From NCBI GenBank assembly GCA_036362985.1, contig JAYGXS010000007.1:18447320-18511319 (forward strand): 64,000 nucleotides of DNA, read 5' to 3'. The notes beneath the pieces were generated by a model, which was given only the letters and a program-made list of their open reading frames with translations, was not told the DNA's origin and did not search any database. The position numbers and the translations under genes were made by a program. Below are positions 43,001-54,190 of the stretch, piece by piece (within the stretch, counting starts at the first letter, position 1; each line of letters opens with the position of its first letter). The stretch comes from Ligula intestinalis. Its lineage: Eukaryota; Platyhelminthes; Cestoda; Diphyllobothriidea; Diphyllobothriidae.

Positions 43001-43534
43001 GTTCGTACCTTTTTATTGTTTTAAATGGTACCATGGTTTACTACTTCTGTGACATTGAAGACGAAAAAGCGTCAGCCAGTACGTTTACAGCCCCATACTT
43101 GAGTTGCTTTTACCCTACTGTGAGCGCGAAATAAATCAGTAACTAATACCAAACTATAAATCCGCTAGGGTGACTAATGTCCAATGGACGCTATTCTTCT
43201 TTATTTTTTGCGTCAGCTTTTTATTCATGATTTCAGTGTTATGCATAAAAATACAATTCAGCTGAAATTAAAGTGTTTTGTGAGCATAATTGGGATAATA
43301 TTTAGGACATAACCTCTGGATAAAATCATTTTTTATTTATTCTCATCGAAATTCCTCCTGGTTTACCAATGGTTTTGGAACCTTACCTCTCAAATCTTCC
43401 AGGTACATGCAGATGTATGTTTGAAGTACGTTCGCCGTTCACATTGCGGGACCCACTATTCACGTAATGCTTAAGGGATCTATCTACAGCCCCGTAGCAA
43501 TCGTACAGCACTTAATATCGTAGGCTGAAGAGGG
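40001..43534. other. No recognised gene; possible SINE trace at 40660-40768
   Basis: 40660-40768 on the minus strand has TGGTTCAGTGATGAAG and GGGTTCGGGTGC, a possible worn SINE head. Otherwise only chance-sized frames and ordinary sequence. Confidence 0.4.
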
Positions 43535-43690
43535 TAGCCGACAAAGAAAAGGAGACCAGGAATGACCGTTTCTGGCTTATTAGCCATCGTCGGCCAGCCA
43601 AACCCAAACCCAGATCTGCAAAACCTGAGCCTTGATCACACGTTCTTTGGTTCTAAGTTCAAAATTCTACCACCTGAGCCACAAGATTTT
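43535..43690 (-). repeat. tRNA-derived SINE
   Basis: Minus strand: GTGGCTCAGGTGGTAGAATT (A-box-like, near 43664-43683), a worn B box, then the tail with module 43555-43599. Confidence 0.75.
43555..43599 (-). ncRNA. Hammerhead-like module with perfect stem II
   Basis: GGCTGG, CCGACGA, TGGCTAATAAGCCA, GAAA, CGGTCA plus TT, CCTGGT. Stem II is a perfect 5 bp (TGGCT/AGCCA) with an AATA loop and is probably the ancestral form. The core has U4 to C, which should block cleavage. Confidence 0.5.
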
Positions 43691-44104
43691 TGACCTACGG
43701 TTGCCATCCGGACTATGAATGACCATCTCAGTTTTTCTAGTCTTTGTCGCTTATCTTCTTATTTAGGCAGTGAGACCCTGATAAAACTCAGTTTAATAAA
43801 ATGTTTATGCTCTCTCTGATAGACACTGCTTGTGGACCACCTGCTCCATGGGTAAGTGTGTGTGTATGTTTGTGTTTTTGGTCCCAGCTGGGGCTTAGGG
43901 TTATGGTTCGCTGACTGACGGCAGAGTACACCCGATACTGCACTGCGTCATTCTATCTGAATCGTATGTCATCAGTCTATCTGATTTAAGCCTGATAACT
44001 TGCTGTCCACTTTTGACCTTTGTCATACTCACTAGGCTATTTTGCTCCAAGAAACCAGTAGATCGATATGCTTTCACTCCTGATTGAAGGTATATGCAAA
44101 CACC

Positions 44105-44370
44105 CAAGAGGGAGACTGAGGTAGCTATTTTTGGCTAGTTATCCGTTGTCGGCTAGCCGGAAGCTCTACACCTGGGGTTGGCTTTGGCTGGTTGCTGAGG
44201 ATCAACAAGTCAGAAATGACCAGGCCGTTCTCCCATTTCTTTTTATTACTTTCTTATCTGCCAATACTGCTAATCTCTGTATGACTGCCTACGAGGATAC
44301 TAGATTGAGCTCTAAGGCACAACATGATGAAAAATTTCCTTAACGTGCTCGGTGAGTGCCCATCCACTTT
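44105..44370. repeat. Inverted pair of SINE tails plus 3' body
   Basis: A minus-strand tail (module remnant 44114-44158) abuts a plus-strand tail (44165-44245, AACAAGTCAGAAATGACC). The 3' body block follows at 44270-44370 (GAGCTCTAAGGCACAAC and GTGCTCGGTGAGTGCCC). The plus tail has lost part of the core (GCTGAGGA). Confidence 0.6.
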
Positions 44371-45740
44371 CGTATATTGATGCATTTATTGCGTTCCTTA
44401 TCTTTAGCAAAAACCAACTAGAAAGAGGGTTTTTTCGCTGGCCGAACTGTATTTGTACTAATGGTTCAGGAACTTCCCCCTTCTATGATCAGTATATTGT
44501 AGTGGCTGGTTCTGTTGACCTTAAAATGCACCTTTTTATAATTGGTAAACCAATGGAGAAAGAAAAGGGGCCTATACCGTCGCCAGCACTAAACGCATGC
44601 TAGGAATACCCAAGGACTGGTCATCAATACTCTGACACTAAGACGCCTAGGCTACCAATCTAAACTCTGTCGGCTATAGGCAGGTGTTATTGGCGTCGCA
44701 GATCTCTCTTTTTTGTGGAAAAGACATATGACAAATTCCGTTTAACATTCATCTTCGTGATTGAGCCTTAAAACCCGATCACATGATGGCTATTAATCAC
44801 TACTTGTGAGATATAGGTTTAACCCAGAAATCGTCGGTGCAAAGACGCTTCCAAGAAGTATATCATTCAAAATGTTCTGACTGTAACAATGGAAGTATTT
44901 ATCGTCGAACTTACATCCGCAGACAATCTAAGTAACTAACGGTAACCATTTGATGGAGTGGTTTAAGGGGGGGAGGGTCGCCAATTGGAAAGTTATTAGA
45001 AAGGGGTTGAACTGGGGCTCAAGACTGACGGGTCTGAAGGCGGCGCACTTAAGGGGAAGGCCTGGGAATTGGCCGTTGGCTGAAGACCGTCTCGGGTGCG
45101 CAAATAGACAGGCGTTCAGTAGCACTCCCCCTCCCCACGCACATAGCAATTAAACTTAACTGAGTTGTCCCGTTTAGGCGATTTCGTTTACCGCTGGCTG
45201 TGTCGATCAGTGGCGATTAGGTGGGCTCTAGCGTATTCGTACTGATTGAATGAACAAAAAATACCCCCGTAGTATAGATTTTCACGCCCTCGTGAATGAC
45301 TGACGTGCCCTGTGAACACCGAAAGTATGTTGCCTGTGTCCGTGAGGCATTTTTCAAATCTGTAGACTGCGTTGCCAGTACATATGCACTCAGTGGCCGT
45401 TCATTTCCCACGCGAAGACGGCTCTTGGCGTCAAATCACCTACTCACTGCTCGCAGGATGAAGAAGCGTCCGGAAGGTGCAAATGGTCGGTGTACTTATA
45501 ATAAACAACTTTTATTTTCATTCAGATTTAATATGACATTTTTGCCGGTATGGCATAACAGGCTTGCCTTACTGTCTAGTATATTCTACCACAAACCAAA
45601 AGATGGTAACGATAAGTAATCAGTTATTATGAAACATGAAAATAATATTTAATCCAGGAATGGTATGTACGGCGATATAGTACATGACAATGCAAGACGG
45701 TAGACGTCAGTTAGGTAAAGGCCCTTGCAGAAATCTTTAC
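44371..45740. other. No recognised gene
   Basis: Only chance-sized frames. 45741-45757 is a TC microsatellite adjoining the PLE A locus. Confidence 0.45.
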
Positions 45741-45767
45741 TCTCTCTCTCTCTCTAGCTCTTCTGAA

Positions 45768-46010
45768 TAACTTTTCTCGCAGCGTTCATTTAGAAGTTGT
45801 CCCATAACATCAATCGCTAGTTCTTGTAGGATAGAAGTGAAGAGTGAAACCACGTCGAAAGATACCATGGATTCATTTGGCTCCAACTTCAGATCTTTTA
45901 TCCGTTCAAGGAACTGCTTGGCAGAAGCTACGGTTGTTGCTGAAGCTACGGTTATTGCTGAACCTACTGCCAAGAACTTCAGATGAGTAAAGATCCACTT
46001 TGCCAGACTT
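45768..46010 (-). pseudogene. Inverted reverse-transcriptase fragment of PLE A
   Basis: The minus-strand frame reads SLAKWIFTHLKFLAVGSAIT, then KQFLERIKDLKLEPNESMVS and FDVVSLFTSILQELAIDVMG, nearly identical to 46995-47210 of the downstream element but reversed. It includes a short duplication (TVASATTVASA). It is joined directly to the 5' end of the long copy at about 46010, the typical inverted-head layout of Penelope-like insertions. Confidence 0.8.
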
Positions 46011-46012
46011 TG

Positions 46013-48437
46013 CGATGCGCTTCGCACAGCTCGCAGCTGGGAGGTATTCTCCACCCGAGAAGCAGCAAAGTATGAACAAACCCGCTTCCTTCATAAGTGT
46101 CTCAAAGAAGAACTGACACCAAAATGCCTCAGATATAAGGCTCCGGTTAATACGACTAAAGGTAGAGAAGTCGCAAGACGAATTGCCAAGCAGATGACGA
46201 GGGTTCTTATCGACGACTGCCACCGACGACTTCAAAAATACAGAGCTAAGGTTGAGCAGGACAGAAGAGTGTGTTTCCGAATCTTCGAAGATTTTATCGC
46301 TGCTAATCTAAGAAAGACAATTTCAGCTTTGGCATGTCACAGGCAGGCCCAGAAAAGGGAGGTTTTGGAAAGAAAATTTAATAGGTTGAAACCAACTGAC
46401 AATAAGAAATCAGACCTGGTCCACAACCTTTCGTCCAAACTCCTCACCGCCACGCAACTTTCAGTCCTACCGCGTGCAGCAACTTTTAACACAGAAGAGG
46501 CTTCACCAGCTGAATTCATCGCCGCCCTTGAATCAGCTCTTCAATCATTCAAGGCCTCAGAAGACACAAAAGAGTTTATCCGCTATAAAACATCATCGCT
46601 GCTCATGCAACGCCGAATGTGTGAAACCCTTTGTCGAGAAGAACAGAGCGCATTAAAAAGTCTAAAGACCGATGAAGAAATAGTCATTCTGCCGGCTGAC
46701 AAAGGTCGTTTCACAGTAGTGCTCAACAAGTCTGACTACCAAGCGAAAGCTCAGAGCCTACTTGATGAAAAAACGTCGTACAGGACAGGTCCAGCCAGCG
46801 AAATGAAACATTTACTTACCCAAATAAGCAAGAGCCTGGCGAAACTCAAGGCAAACGGGGAAATCACGCCCACCGATTGGTTTTCCATGAAACCAAACGA
46901 CACGGCCCCAGAACGATTTTATGGCTGACCGAAAGTCCACAAAGAAAACATAACACTTAGGCCAATCGTTTCCCTGCGTGGTACCCCTACATACAGTCTG
47001 GCAAAGTGGATGTTTACTCATCTGAAGTTCTTGGCAATAGGTTCAGCAACAACCGTAGCTTCTACCAAACAGTTCCTTGAACGGATAAAAGATCTGAAGT
47101 TGGAGCCAGATGAATCTATGGTATCGTTCGACGTGGTTTCACTCTTCACTTCTATCCTACAACAACTAGCGATTGATGTTATGGGACAACTTCTAAATGA
47201 ACGCTACGACGAAAGCAACAAACCTCTGAAGTGTGACCATTTGCTCGAACTTCTACGACATTGCCTTAAAACCAACTTCACATTTGGTGGGCAAGTGTAC
47301 GAGCAAATAAAAGGCACTCCCATGGGCTCCCCCCTATCAGGCCTGATTGCTGAAGTGGTCCTCCAATGGATAGAACACTTGGTCTTCGCCAAGTATCAAC
47401 CGAAGTTTTGGTCTCCTTATGTGGATGACACTTTTGTCGTTGTCAAAACATCTGATATCGAGCACCTCAAAGATTTACTGAACTCGGTTGATGCAAACAT
47501 CCAATTGACGGTGGAACCTGAGAGAAATAATCAACTACCCTTCCTCGATGTCCTTGTGCGACGGTTTTCAACTGGACTATTGCAAACCTCAGTATATAGA
47601 AAAGCCACCGACACAAACCAAGTGTTACACTTCAACAGCAAGCACCCCATGTGTCACAAACGCAGTTGCGTTCGTATTCTTTTCAAAAGAGTTGAAACAC
47701 ACTGTAGCACTCCTGCGGACAGAAGATTTGAAGAACAATACCTTTATGAACTCTTCCAAGCCAATGGATAGCCGATGCCCTTTATTAAACGCAGTAGGTG
47801 CCGAGTGAACAGACGACGGCCGATGCAACGACAACCTGACGTCTGGAGGGCCATTCCCTACATAAAAGGAGTCTCTGAAGCAGTCTCACGACTGTTACAA
47901 CCCGCTGGAGTGAGCATAACCCATCGACCTGCGGTAACAATACGCCGGCATGTGATGCAACCCAAAGACAGACTGCTCCCTACCGAAACCTCTGCAGTTG
48001 TCTACAAGATACGTTGCAATGACGGAGACTGTAATTATGTGGGAGAAACAGGCTGAAAATTGCAGAACTGCCTACGCGAACACAAACGGGTGGCTCAGAA
48101 ACTAGACCCTAACTCGCAGCTTGCAGCACACATTGGATAAACTGGTCACAACTTCGACATTCAAGGAGCAACTATCATAGACCGAGAAAACTCAAAAGCC
48201 GGAAGGCGAACACTTGAGACATGGTACTCAGATGCCAACTCCGTCAACAGGCATCTAGACCTCCCCACGGCCTACAAAGTTTTGCGCCATTGTGTAAGCA
48301 AAGGACGAAACAAGGCTACGCCTTACGTCAGAATTGAAAACGAACAGGAACCCGCTAAGAGCCGGCCAGAAGAGGAGGCAGGATCACTGGGACCCTCTAC
48401 CCTGGGGACAAGGCATTACACCAATTACTGCTCATGA
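46013..48437 (+). pseudogene. PLE polyprotein: reverse transcriptase plus GIY-YIG nuclease, 4 stops
   Basis: The protein would copy element RNA into DNA at a nick it makes itself. Domain order: a helical N-terminal part (ALRTARSWEVFSTREAAKYE onward); DEEIVILPADKGRFTVVLNK; PKVHKENITLRPIVSLRGTP; FDVVSLFTSI; GTPMGSPLSGLIAEV; the catalytic SPYVDDTFVV; LPFLDVLVRR; then KGVSEAVSRLLQPAGVSITH and the nuclease start VVYKIRCNDGDCNYVGETG, with a Cys pair. In-frame stops are TGA 46926, TAG 47769, TGA 48054 and TAA 48138. No frameshift occurs across 2.4 kb. Length is typical of the family. All stops look like single substitutions, so inactivation is fairly recent (inference). Confidence 0.85.
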
Positions 48438-48600
48438 CCCCGAACGACAGCTGTCTTCACTGACAGTTAATTAGCGTTTACCACTATAATTGCCCCCCCC
48501 AACCTCCATCCTTCCTGTTTATGTGTCTTTTCCCTTGACGACTGCTGACAGTTGATTGGCCTTTGGCCATTATAATTACCCTCCTTTTGGTTGCTGCTTC

Positions 48601-48650
48601 TTATCTCTGGAGATGAACTCCTGTAAGAGTTCGAAAGGTCAGGACAATAA
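48601..48650 (+). ncRNA. Hammerhead-like motif in PLE A 3' region
   Basis: CTGGAGA (48607-48613, one change from CUGANGA), T, GAACTC, CTGTAA, GAGTTC (perfect 6-bp stem II), GAAA (48633-48636), GGTCAGGAC, AATAA. TTATCT before the core can pair with AATAA with one bulge. The changed core base and GAC for GTC weaken it. Confidence 0.45.
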
Positions 48651-48687
48651 ACAAATTGATCCGGTGCTCGACAATTTTTCTTCCTTA

Positions 48688-49717
48688 TTGTTAAACCCGA
48701 TTGTGTTGTTATCTGAAAATGTAAGCTTTTGTTGAGCGAGCGAAAACTGCTTATTCTATGAGCATTATGAAGTCTTTAGTTCCTTCAAAAGATGGTGAGT
48801 TAAGTAGAGAGATAACATTAGTTAACACAAGTAAACAACGCCACTTTATATCACCTGATACGTTTCAACGGTTCACCTTTCGTGGAGGAGCCGGTCTCTG
48901 CACTGCAAGTAGGTGGCCATTTCAGTTCTAACTGTTCTAAGTTTGCAGGAATAGAGGTTTACTTTCATTTACAAAATCCTGTTCATTATGTGATTTTCAT
49001 TCATGTTGTTTTTTTTTAGGAAGCTAGTTTTTCTCCCGTGAGCACATATGTCATCGCAGTTGATGTCTTTGTTACCAGTTCCGGAAGGGTACTTTTTGGA
49101 TTCTCTTTCTTCATCCCCCTCCCCAGGTCAGGTGAACAAGTCCATGAGTTTGGAAATAAGGGCACACGTAAAGCATCACATTGCGGTCCCCATTCGGCCA
49201 TATGGACAGTATTTTTAATTTAACTACGTTTCGTCTAGCTCTTTTATTTCCTGTCTTTGTGCTTATCAGGTTCTCTCTGATTTAATGTTTCAAGAAATCT
49301 TTTGTACAGACGTAAGAAGTTAGTGTCAACAGGGACCCTAAATACTCTCTCTTATGCATCTTATTTTATTTCTCTCGAGTCCCTCCTGGCCATTATGGAG
49401 ATCGAGCTAGGAGTCTTATTTGAGTGCTGCAATGATTATCAGCTTACCGATCAACATTACAATATGATTCTGATAAACGCAAAGCGATAATGTTAACAAA
49501 ACCCTCCATTATTTCAGAGTGGGCTTTGCTTTGCTCTGTCAGAAGATTTACCACTCATTTGAACCTTTACCTTCTCAATCATCAGAAATTGTTAACTACT
49601 GCATCGATTTTATCGTTAAAGGACAAAGTCTTTTCATTGTGTCTGGGGGTTCCGGCTCGAGCCACGCCAGCACTCACTTAACGACTAACATATATTTTAA
49701 GTCGCAATGCATTTTCG
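48688..49717. other. No recognised gene
   Basis: Chance-sized frames on both strands at 49016-49223 overlap each other. No feature supported. Confidence 0.4.
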
Positions 49718-49731
49718 ATAAAGACAAGGGA

Positions 49732-49776
49732 GACTGGAAAGGCCATTTCTGGCGCATTAGCTATTACCAGCCATGG
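49732..49776 (-). ncRNA. Hammerhead-like module, tandem unit 1
   Basis: CCATGG, CTGGTAA, TAGCTAATGCGCCA, GAAA, TGGCCT plus TT, CCAGTC. GAAA and spacing are intact; the first core box is mutated twice. Confidence 0.4.
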
Positions 49777-50040
49777 CCAACCATAGGGATGGTGACCCCC
49801 GAGGCTCGAACCCGTGACTTTGTTAGTTAGAAATCCAATATGCATACCACTGCGATTACGGCTCCGTGCCTAGCCGGTTTTGATTGAGAGCATACAGTGT
49901 GGCAGACGGGTGCTCACCGATTAGTTACGGAACTCCTTCATGCTGACATGCCTTGCGCTTCACCCTCGAGCTCCACCAGCAGCCGCTCAACGGCTAGCAT
50001 ATAATGTAGGCAGAATAATGTAAGCGACAGAGGTAAGAGA

Positions 50041-50085
50041 CAGTAGAATGGGTATTTCTGGCCTGATGGCTATCACCAGCCAGCC
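50041..50085 (-). ncRNA. Hammerhead-like module, tandem unit 2
   Basis: GGCTGG, CTGGTGA (A6 to G), TAGCCATCAGGCCA, GAAA, TACCCA plus TT, CTACTG. Stem II retains four pairs; stem I is partly lost. Confidence 0.4.
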
Positions 50086-50390
50086 GTACTAAAACTCCAG
50101 GTTTTTCAACACCCATGGTTAAAACTTCAACGCTTTTACCATTGAGCTACGGGATCGCTGTCAACTTTAATTGAATTCACTCTATCTCGCGCTCTCACAC
50201 CAGTGGAAACACTGAGGGCTGGTGAGATATTATAGGTAGAGGCCTGAAATGGCCATGTCTGACTTATTAGCCGTACATAGTCCGTCTGACGTAATCCCAC
50301 TTCGGATCTTTCAAAGTTGTTAGGGCATTGGGGGCTTTTGAAAGCACTCGAGACGTCCCTGTAACCAGAGGCACGATCTGCTGCATCCAA

Positions 50391-50864
50391 CTGAGTAAGA
50401 AGCGGCTATAAACGGACTTTGCCTAGCCATACTTGATCATTTGTGGGTAAATGGCCTTCGTATAGAACTGCATACAGCTGGTATGTATTGGCTTAGATCC
50501 TCATTAGAGATCAGAGGCATAATAAGCAATCCCAGAACATTTTAAACTCTTTTGTCCTTGGCACGCAGAAGGACAAGGTATGTTTACGCCATTTGGCATT
50601 CACCCATTTTAATGGTCTTCAAAAAAGGAGATTAAGCACCAATGCCAGACTCAACGTACCACAGAAACACAAGTAAACTTAATGTCCTTCAGGGATGTCC
50701 AAACGTAAAATCAGTAAGCACGAAATTTCTCGATATATGACGCAGTGCATTGCGAAATGTGAAACTGAGCCACCTTTCTGTCTATGTCCTAAGAATTCAC
50801 GTCCCTGTACTTAATGAAATACAAATAATTTCATTTCATAATAACGTGGGAGTGTCATAGAGGT
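50391..50864. other. No recognised gene
   Basis: No supported feature. Confidence 0.4.
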
Positions 50865-50985
50865 CTTATTAAGAAGAAGCCATTGCAGCGTGATTCTTAG
50901 TCCACCAGTCAGCCACTCCATACGACATAACACACAGTAGGCTGACAGCGTGGTCCAAGTTATCCCGCCAGTTTGACAAACTTTC
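50865..50985 (+). repeat. Dispersed repeat family H copy
   Basis: TTATTAAGAAGAAGCCATTG, TCTTAGTCCACCAGTCAGCC and ACATAACACACAGTAGGCTG follow the same order as 39860-39985. Confidence 0.45.
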
Positions 50986-52279
50986 ATGCCATGGCCTCTA
51001 GCGCATCTGGATAGCTTCAAGTGCGTCAGATTATCTAAAGTGAAGCAAATGCGCTTAGCCATTCAACTTATTCTCTTTTCCCATTACCAGGCCGTACCCA
51101 CCACCCAAGATGCTCAGTGGGCTGGTTGGGGGAGTTAGCGCACCTGCTGGTATATCTAAGGAACTCGTTTATGCGTGCTAAAGGCATGACCTCATAAGAA
51201 GCTGGATTTCTTACAAGACGAGGTTGAGTGGCTCACCCTTCACATGTTTGAGAGGGTCAGAGGTCAGACTGGTGCAATATCGACAAGTCTGACACAAGCT
51301 ATAGTGAATTTTCGCTGTTCACTTGGGAAATCACATAACGCCCATGTTCGTTAAATGCGCAAAATTTTTATTTGTCCTGTCGACAATGAAAAAATGAAAG
51401 TTTTGCGCTCAGTTAGATTTTAGAACTCATTTTTCTAAAGCAGGTTAACGGAAGCCTAACAGCACAGAAAGGAGACTATTTCATATTGATTTATGTGCCA
51501 CACGCTACTTCTATTCACCTGTTGGAAAACCTACCAAAGAATAAATATAAAACAGATATGCGAAATCGCAAAATAATAAGAAAATACTTTAAAACAATTG
51601 AAAGTTATGAGCGATACACTTTAAAGCAACAGCAACTCCCAGCATCCGCCTCTTCAATCCTCCACCACCTTTTTAAATGCATCTATGGCCGGAATTTGGC
51701 TACAGGTACGTCCCACATACTGCCAATGGATTAACGCTAAATTTTAGTTTAGGGAACGCAGCATTCCAGAGAGGATAATACCTCATAAATGGGGGAACTC
51801 CTGTTTTCATGAAAATTTCCCGAAATAGATTCAGAAAACAGCCTTGCGAACAAACGATTGTTTTCACTACATTTTAATCAGCTCTTTCGATTTATATGGT
51901 AAGGCGGTCATTTATAGCATGGCCTTCGTGTACATTTCGTTTTTCTCACAAGTGAGATGTAGGAAATATGGGTGCCTAATCAGATAAGTTAGCCAGCTCT
52001 TCCCGTAATAATTTGTGCAGGACAGGGCATATTTTCCCCGTTCCTAGCTCCAACCCTCCAAGCACTAATAGTTAGTCGGCATGCATTATGGGTTGGGGTG
52101 CTGAACGGTGCCCCAAAATGAAAAGTACAGCAGACTTCCCAATCAGTGAGATATTTACCGAAGTCCCCAAATGTACTTTCAATTGTAACAAAATACTTAA
52201 ATTGGCTTGTAATATCGAGGACCAAGTGATGCCATCTCGATATATTTCAGTCAGGAAAGAATGCCAGCTGTTGAATCAG
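50986..52279. other. No recognised gene
   Basis: No supported coding or repeat feature. Confidence 0.4.
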
Positions 52280-54190
52280 CTTATTCACGGCTTGCAAAAC
52301 GCAACAAATTTAATATACATATTTCTTATTGATATTTGGTACTCTTATAAATTCAAATATATGTTATAGGCCATATGAAAAAAACTATGACTTCTCATAC
52401 TCGTTTGATAGCAAATAGCGCCCACTTCTGCATTTTTGGAAAGGATATCTTTCGGGTTTTAAGGGTAACTTTCCAAATTATCGAATAATTTTGAACCGTA
52501 CCGTATGTCATACTTGTATTCAAGGTTCACATAACTGCATACTGCAGACATTTTGTCAAAGGAAAAGTACTTATTTCTCAATAGTTAGCGATGGTGTTCA
52601 GAAAAGTTTGATATAGATCCTGTTGTATACTTTATAGGCAACATTTGTAAATTGATGGATGCATTATGAATGAGTGTTTCAAGGTTTCATAAAATCTTTA
52701 GTTTATTTGAGGGGAGTGTAAGTGTGTATCTTTGAATTCTCTATTTGTTTACATGCACGCTTTGATACCGAAAATTGGTAAAAGTAAATGATAAATAACT
52801 GCAAGCGAATGTGGCAAATTTGTGCAGATAAAAAAACGAAAAGGTAGCATAAAATCTAAGAGCAAAGGAGCAAATTTTTGCAATCACTACTTCAGGAATA
52901 GTATAACCGCTTATTAGTGATATCGATTGACACAAACCAGTGAGCTGGGACATTAAACTGTATAAAAACCTTTGAGTCGTTTCTCGGAAACCAGAGATGT
53001 CTGAATAGGAAATATATCCTTGTGAACGTTTTTTTCAAACCGATATATGTACGTTCTTCAAGTTTTAATTTTGAAAATGATGTAATATACTACCAACGAG
53101 TAAAATAAATAATCGTTTTGATATATATTTTCGAAAAAATATGTTTGGATTGATAATGACATCAAAAATCGGTGAGAAGGATGTATATTATTTAAGTAGC
53201 TAGTTATTACAGATAGGCGTTTTGCATGCGATCAAACAGAAGATCGTTTAAAAGCCCGCATACTGTCGCGACGGAAATATCTTGGGAGCGGTCTTTACGG
53301 CAATTAATAACAAAACCCTATGTTAGAAGGCCATTTCTCAGAGTTTGCTTTATGTATCCAATCAGAAAGAAGCTTGTCTCAAAGCCGGCATCTTGCCATG
53401 GTCTTGGAATAATTTTGCGTGACAATCAACATATAAAACCTACTCGAGTAAGTTTTTCGAATCAAAAACGTCTTTTGGCTGGTCCGTTGGCCTCTCATGA
53501 GATAGGAAATCCACTGTAGTCTGTGCAACTGCGGATGTGAAGGATAGAGTTAGGCCATATCGGCGGAGGAATACGCGGAGAATTGCGTTTAGTTAAAAAG
53601 TTGCTGGAGCTCTAGTGAAGCCTATAAGAGATTTATATTTCGTTAGTTGCTTGTGGTCGCTTCTGCTGTTATTTCGCTGATGTTGACATTTTGTAGGACT
53701 GTGAAATTCTCGTTTATAAGCATCGTTTTTTACATGTATTAATGTTGCCTGTAAAGCAGGTTATAAGGTACCCATCAACTACAGTGTTTGCGAGCCTTAT
53801 ATTACCCCTTCTTACTCGTGCCTATACATGTAAGAGTGCATTTACACGCGAAATATACAGCTTGTTGTCTGGAAACCCGGAATCCAGGTGCATCTGCAGC
53901 TTGAGCTCAAATTATTTAGTAATGTGGAAAGCTTTTAAAAATGAAAAATAATTTTTAAAGTATAGATTTTAAAGAAGGCATACGTTACTTGCTAAATCGA
54001 TCCGCATTTTGTCTGCAAGATATATTATATTGTATAGGAAAATTGAGCATGAACGAAAAAAGCCACAGCACCTGGATAGTTCGTTTGCACTGCATACTTC
54101 GTAGGCAGCTGGAAAAATCCCTTTCAGAATCCGACGTTCTGATGTGACTGAAATATATTGGGATTGCGTTGTACTATAGGCTATATTGTT
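52280..54190 (+). repeat. AT-rich repeat family D, long copy or cluster
   Basis: 52340-52575 matches 31345-31590 and 10690-10945. 53210-53470 holds two diverged versions of the AGAAGCTTGTCTCAAAGCCG...CATCTTGCCATG block, also seen near 10200 and 11590, and GCGTGACAATCAACATATAA matches GCGTGACAATCAGTTTTATA at 10270. 54105-54185 is a third. All are in the same sense. No protein-coding frame is found in it. Confidence 0.5.

Larger units (their letters stand above)
46010..48687 (+). mobile_element. PLE lineage A, near full-length copy
   Basis: One reading frame of about 800 codons runs from near 46013 to TGA at 48435-48437, followed by a 250-bp 3' region ending TTCTTCCTTA at 48687. The 3' region aligns with that of the copy at 6290-7156. 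The element would move by target-primed reverse transcription using its own reverse transcriptase and GIY-YIG nickase. Nonsense codons make this copy inactive. Confidence 0.85.
49718..50390 (-). repeat. Tandem array of three SINE units
   Basis: Units at 49718-49880, 50018-50162 and 50230-50390 all lie on the minus strand, separated by the linker (49885-50017). Hammerhead-like modules are at 49732-49776, 50041-50085 and 50242-50286, spaced 309 and 201 bp. The first unit has a clear B box (GGGTTCGAGCC near 49805-49815). The second has A-box-like TAGCTCAATGGTAAAAGC. Confidence 0.75.

Noticed and set aside
49718..50390. CRISPR-like array
   Set aside because: The repeats are long, diverged SINE units in a eukaryotic context with no short identical repeats or uniform spacers.
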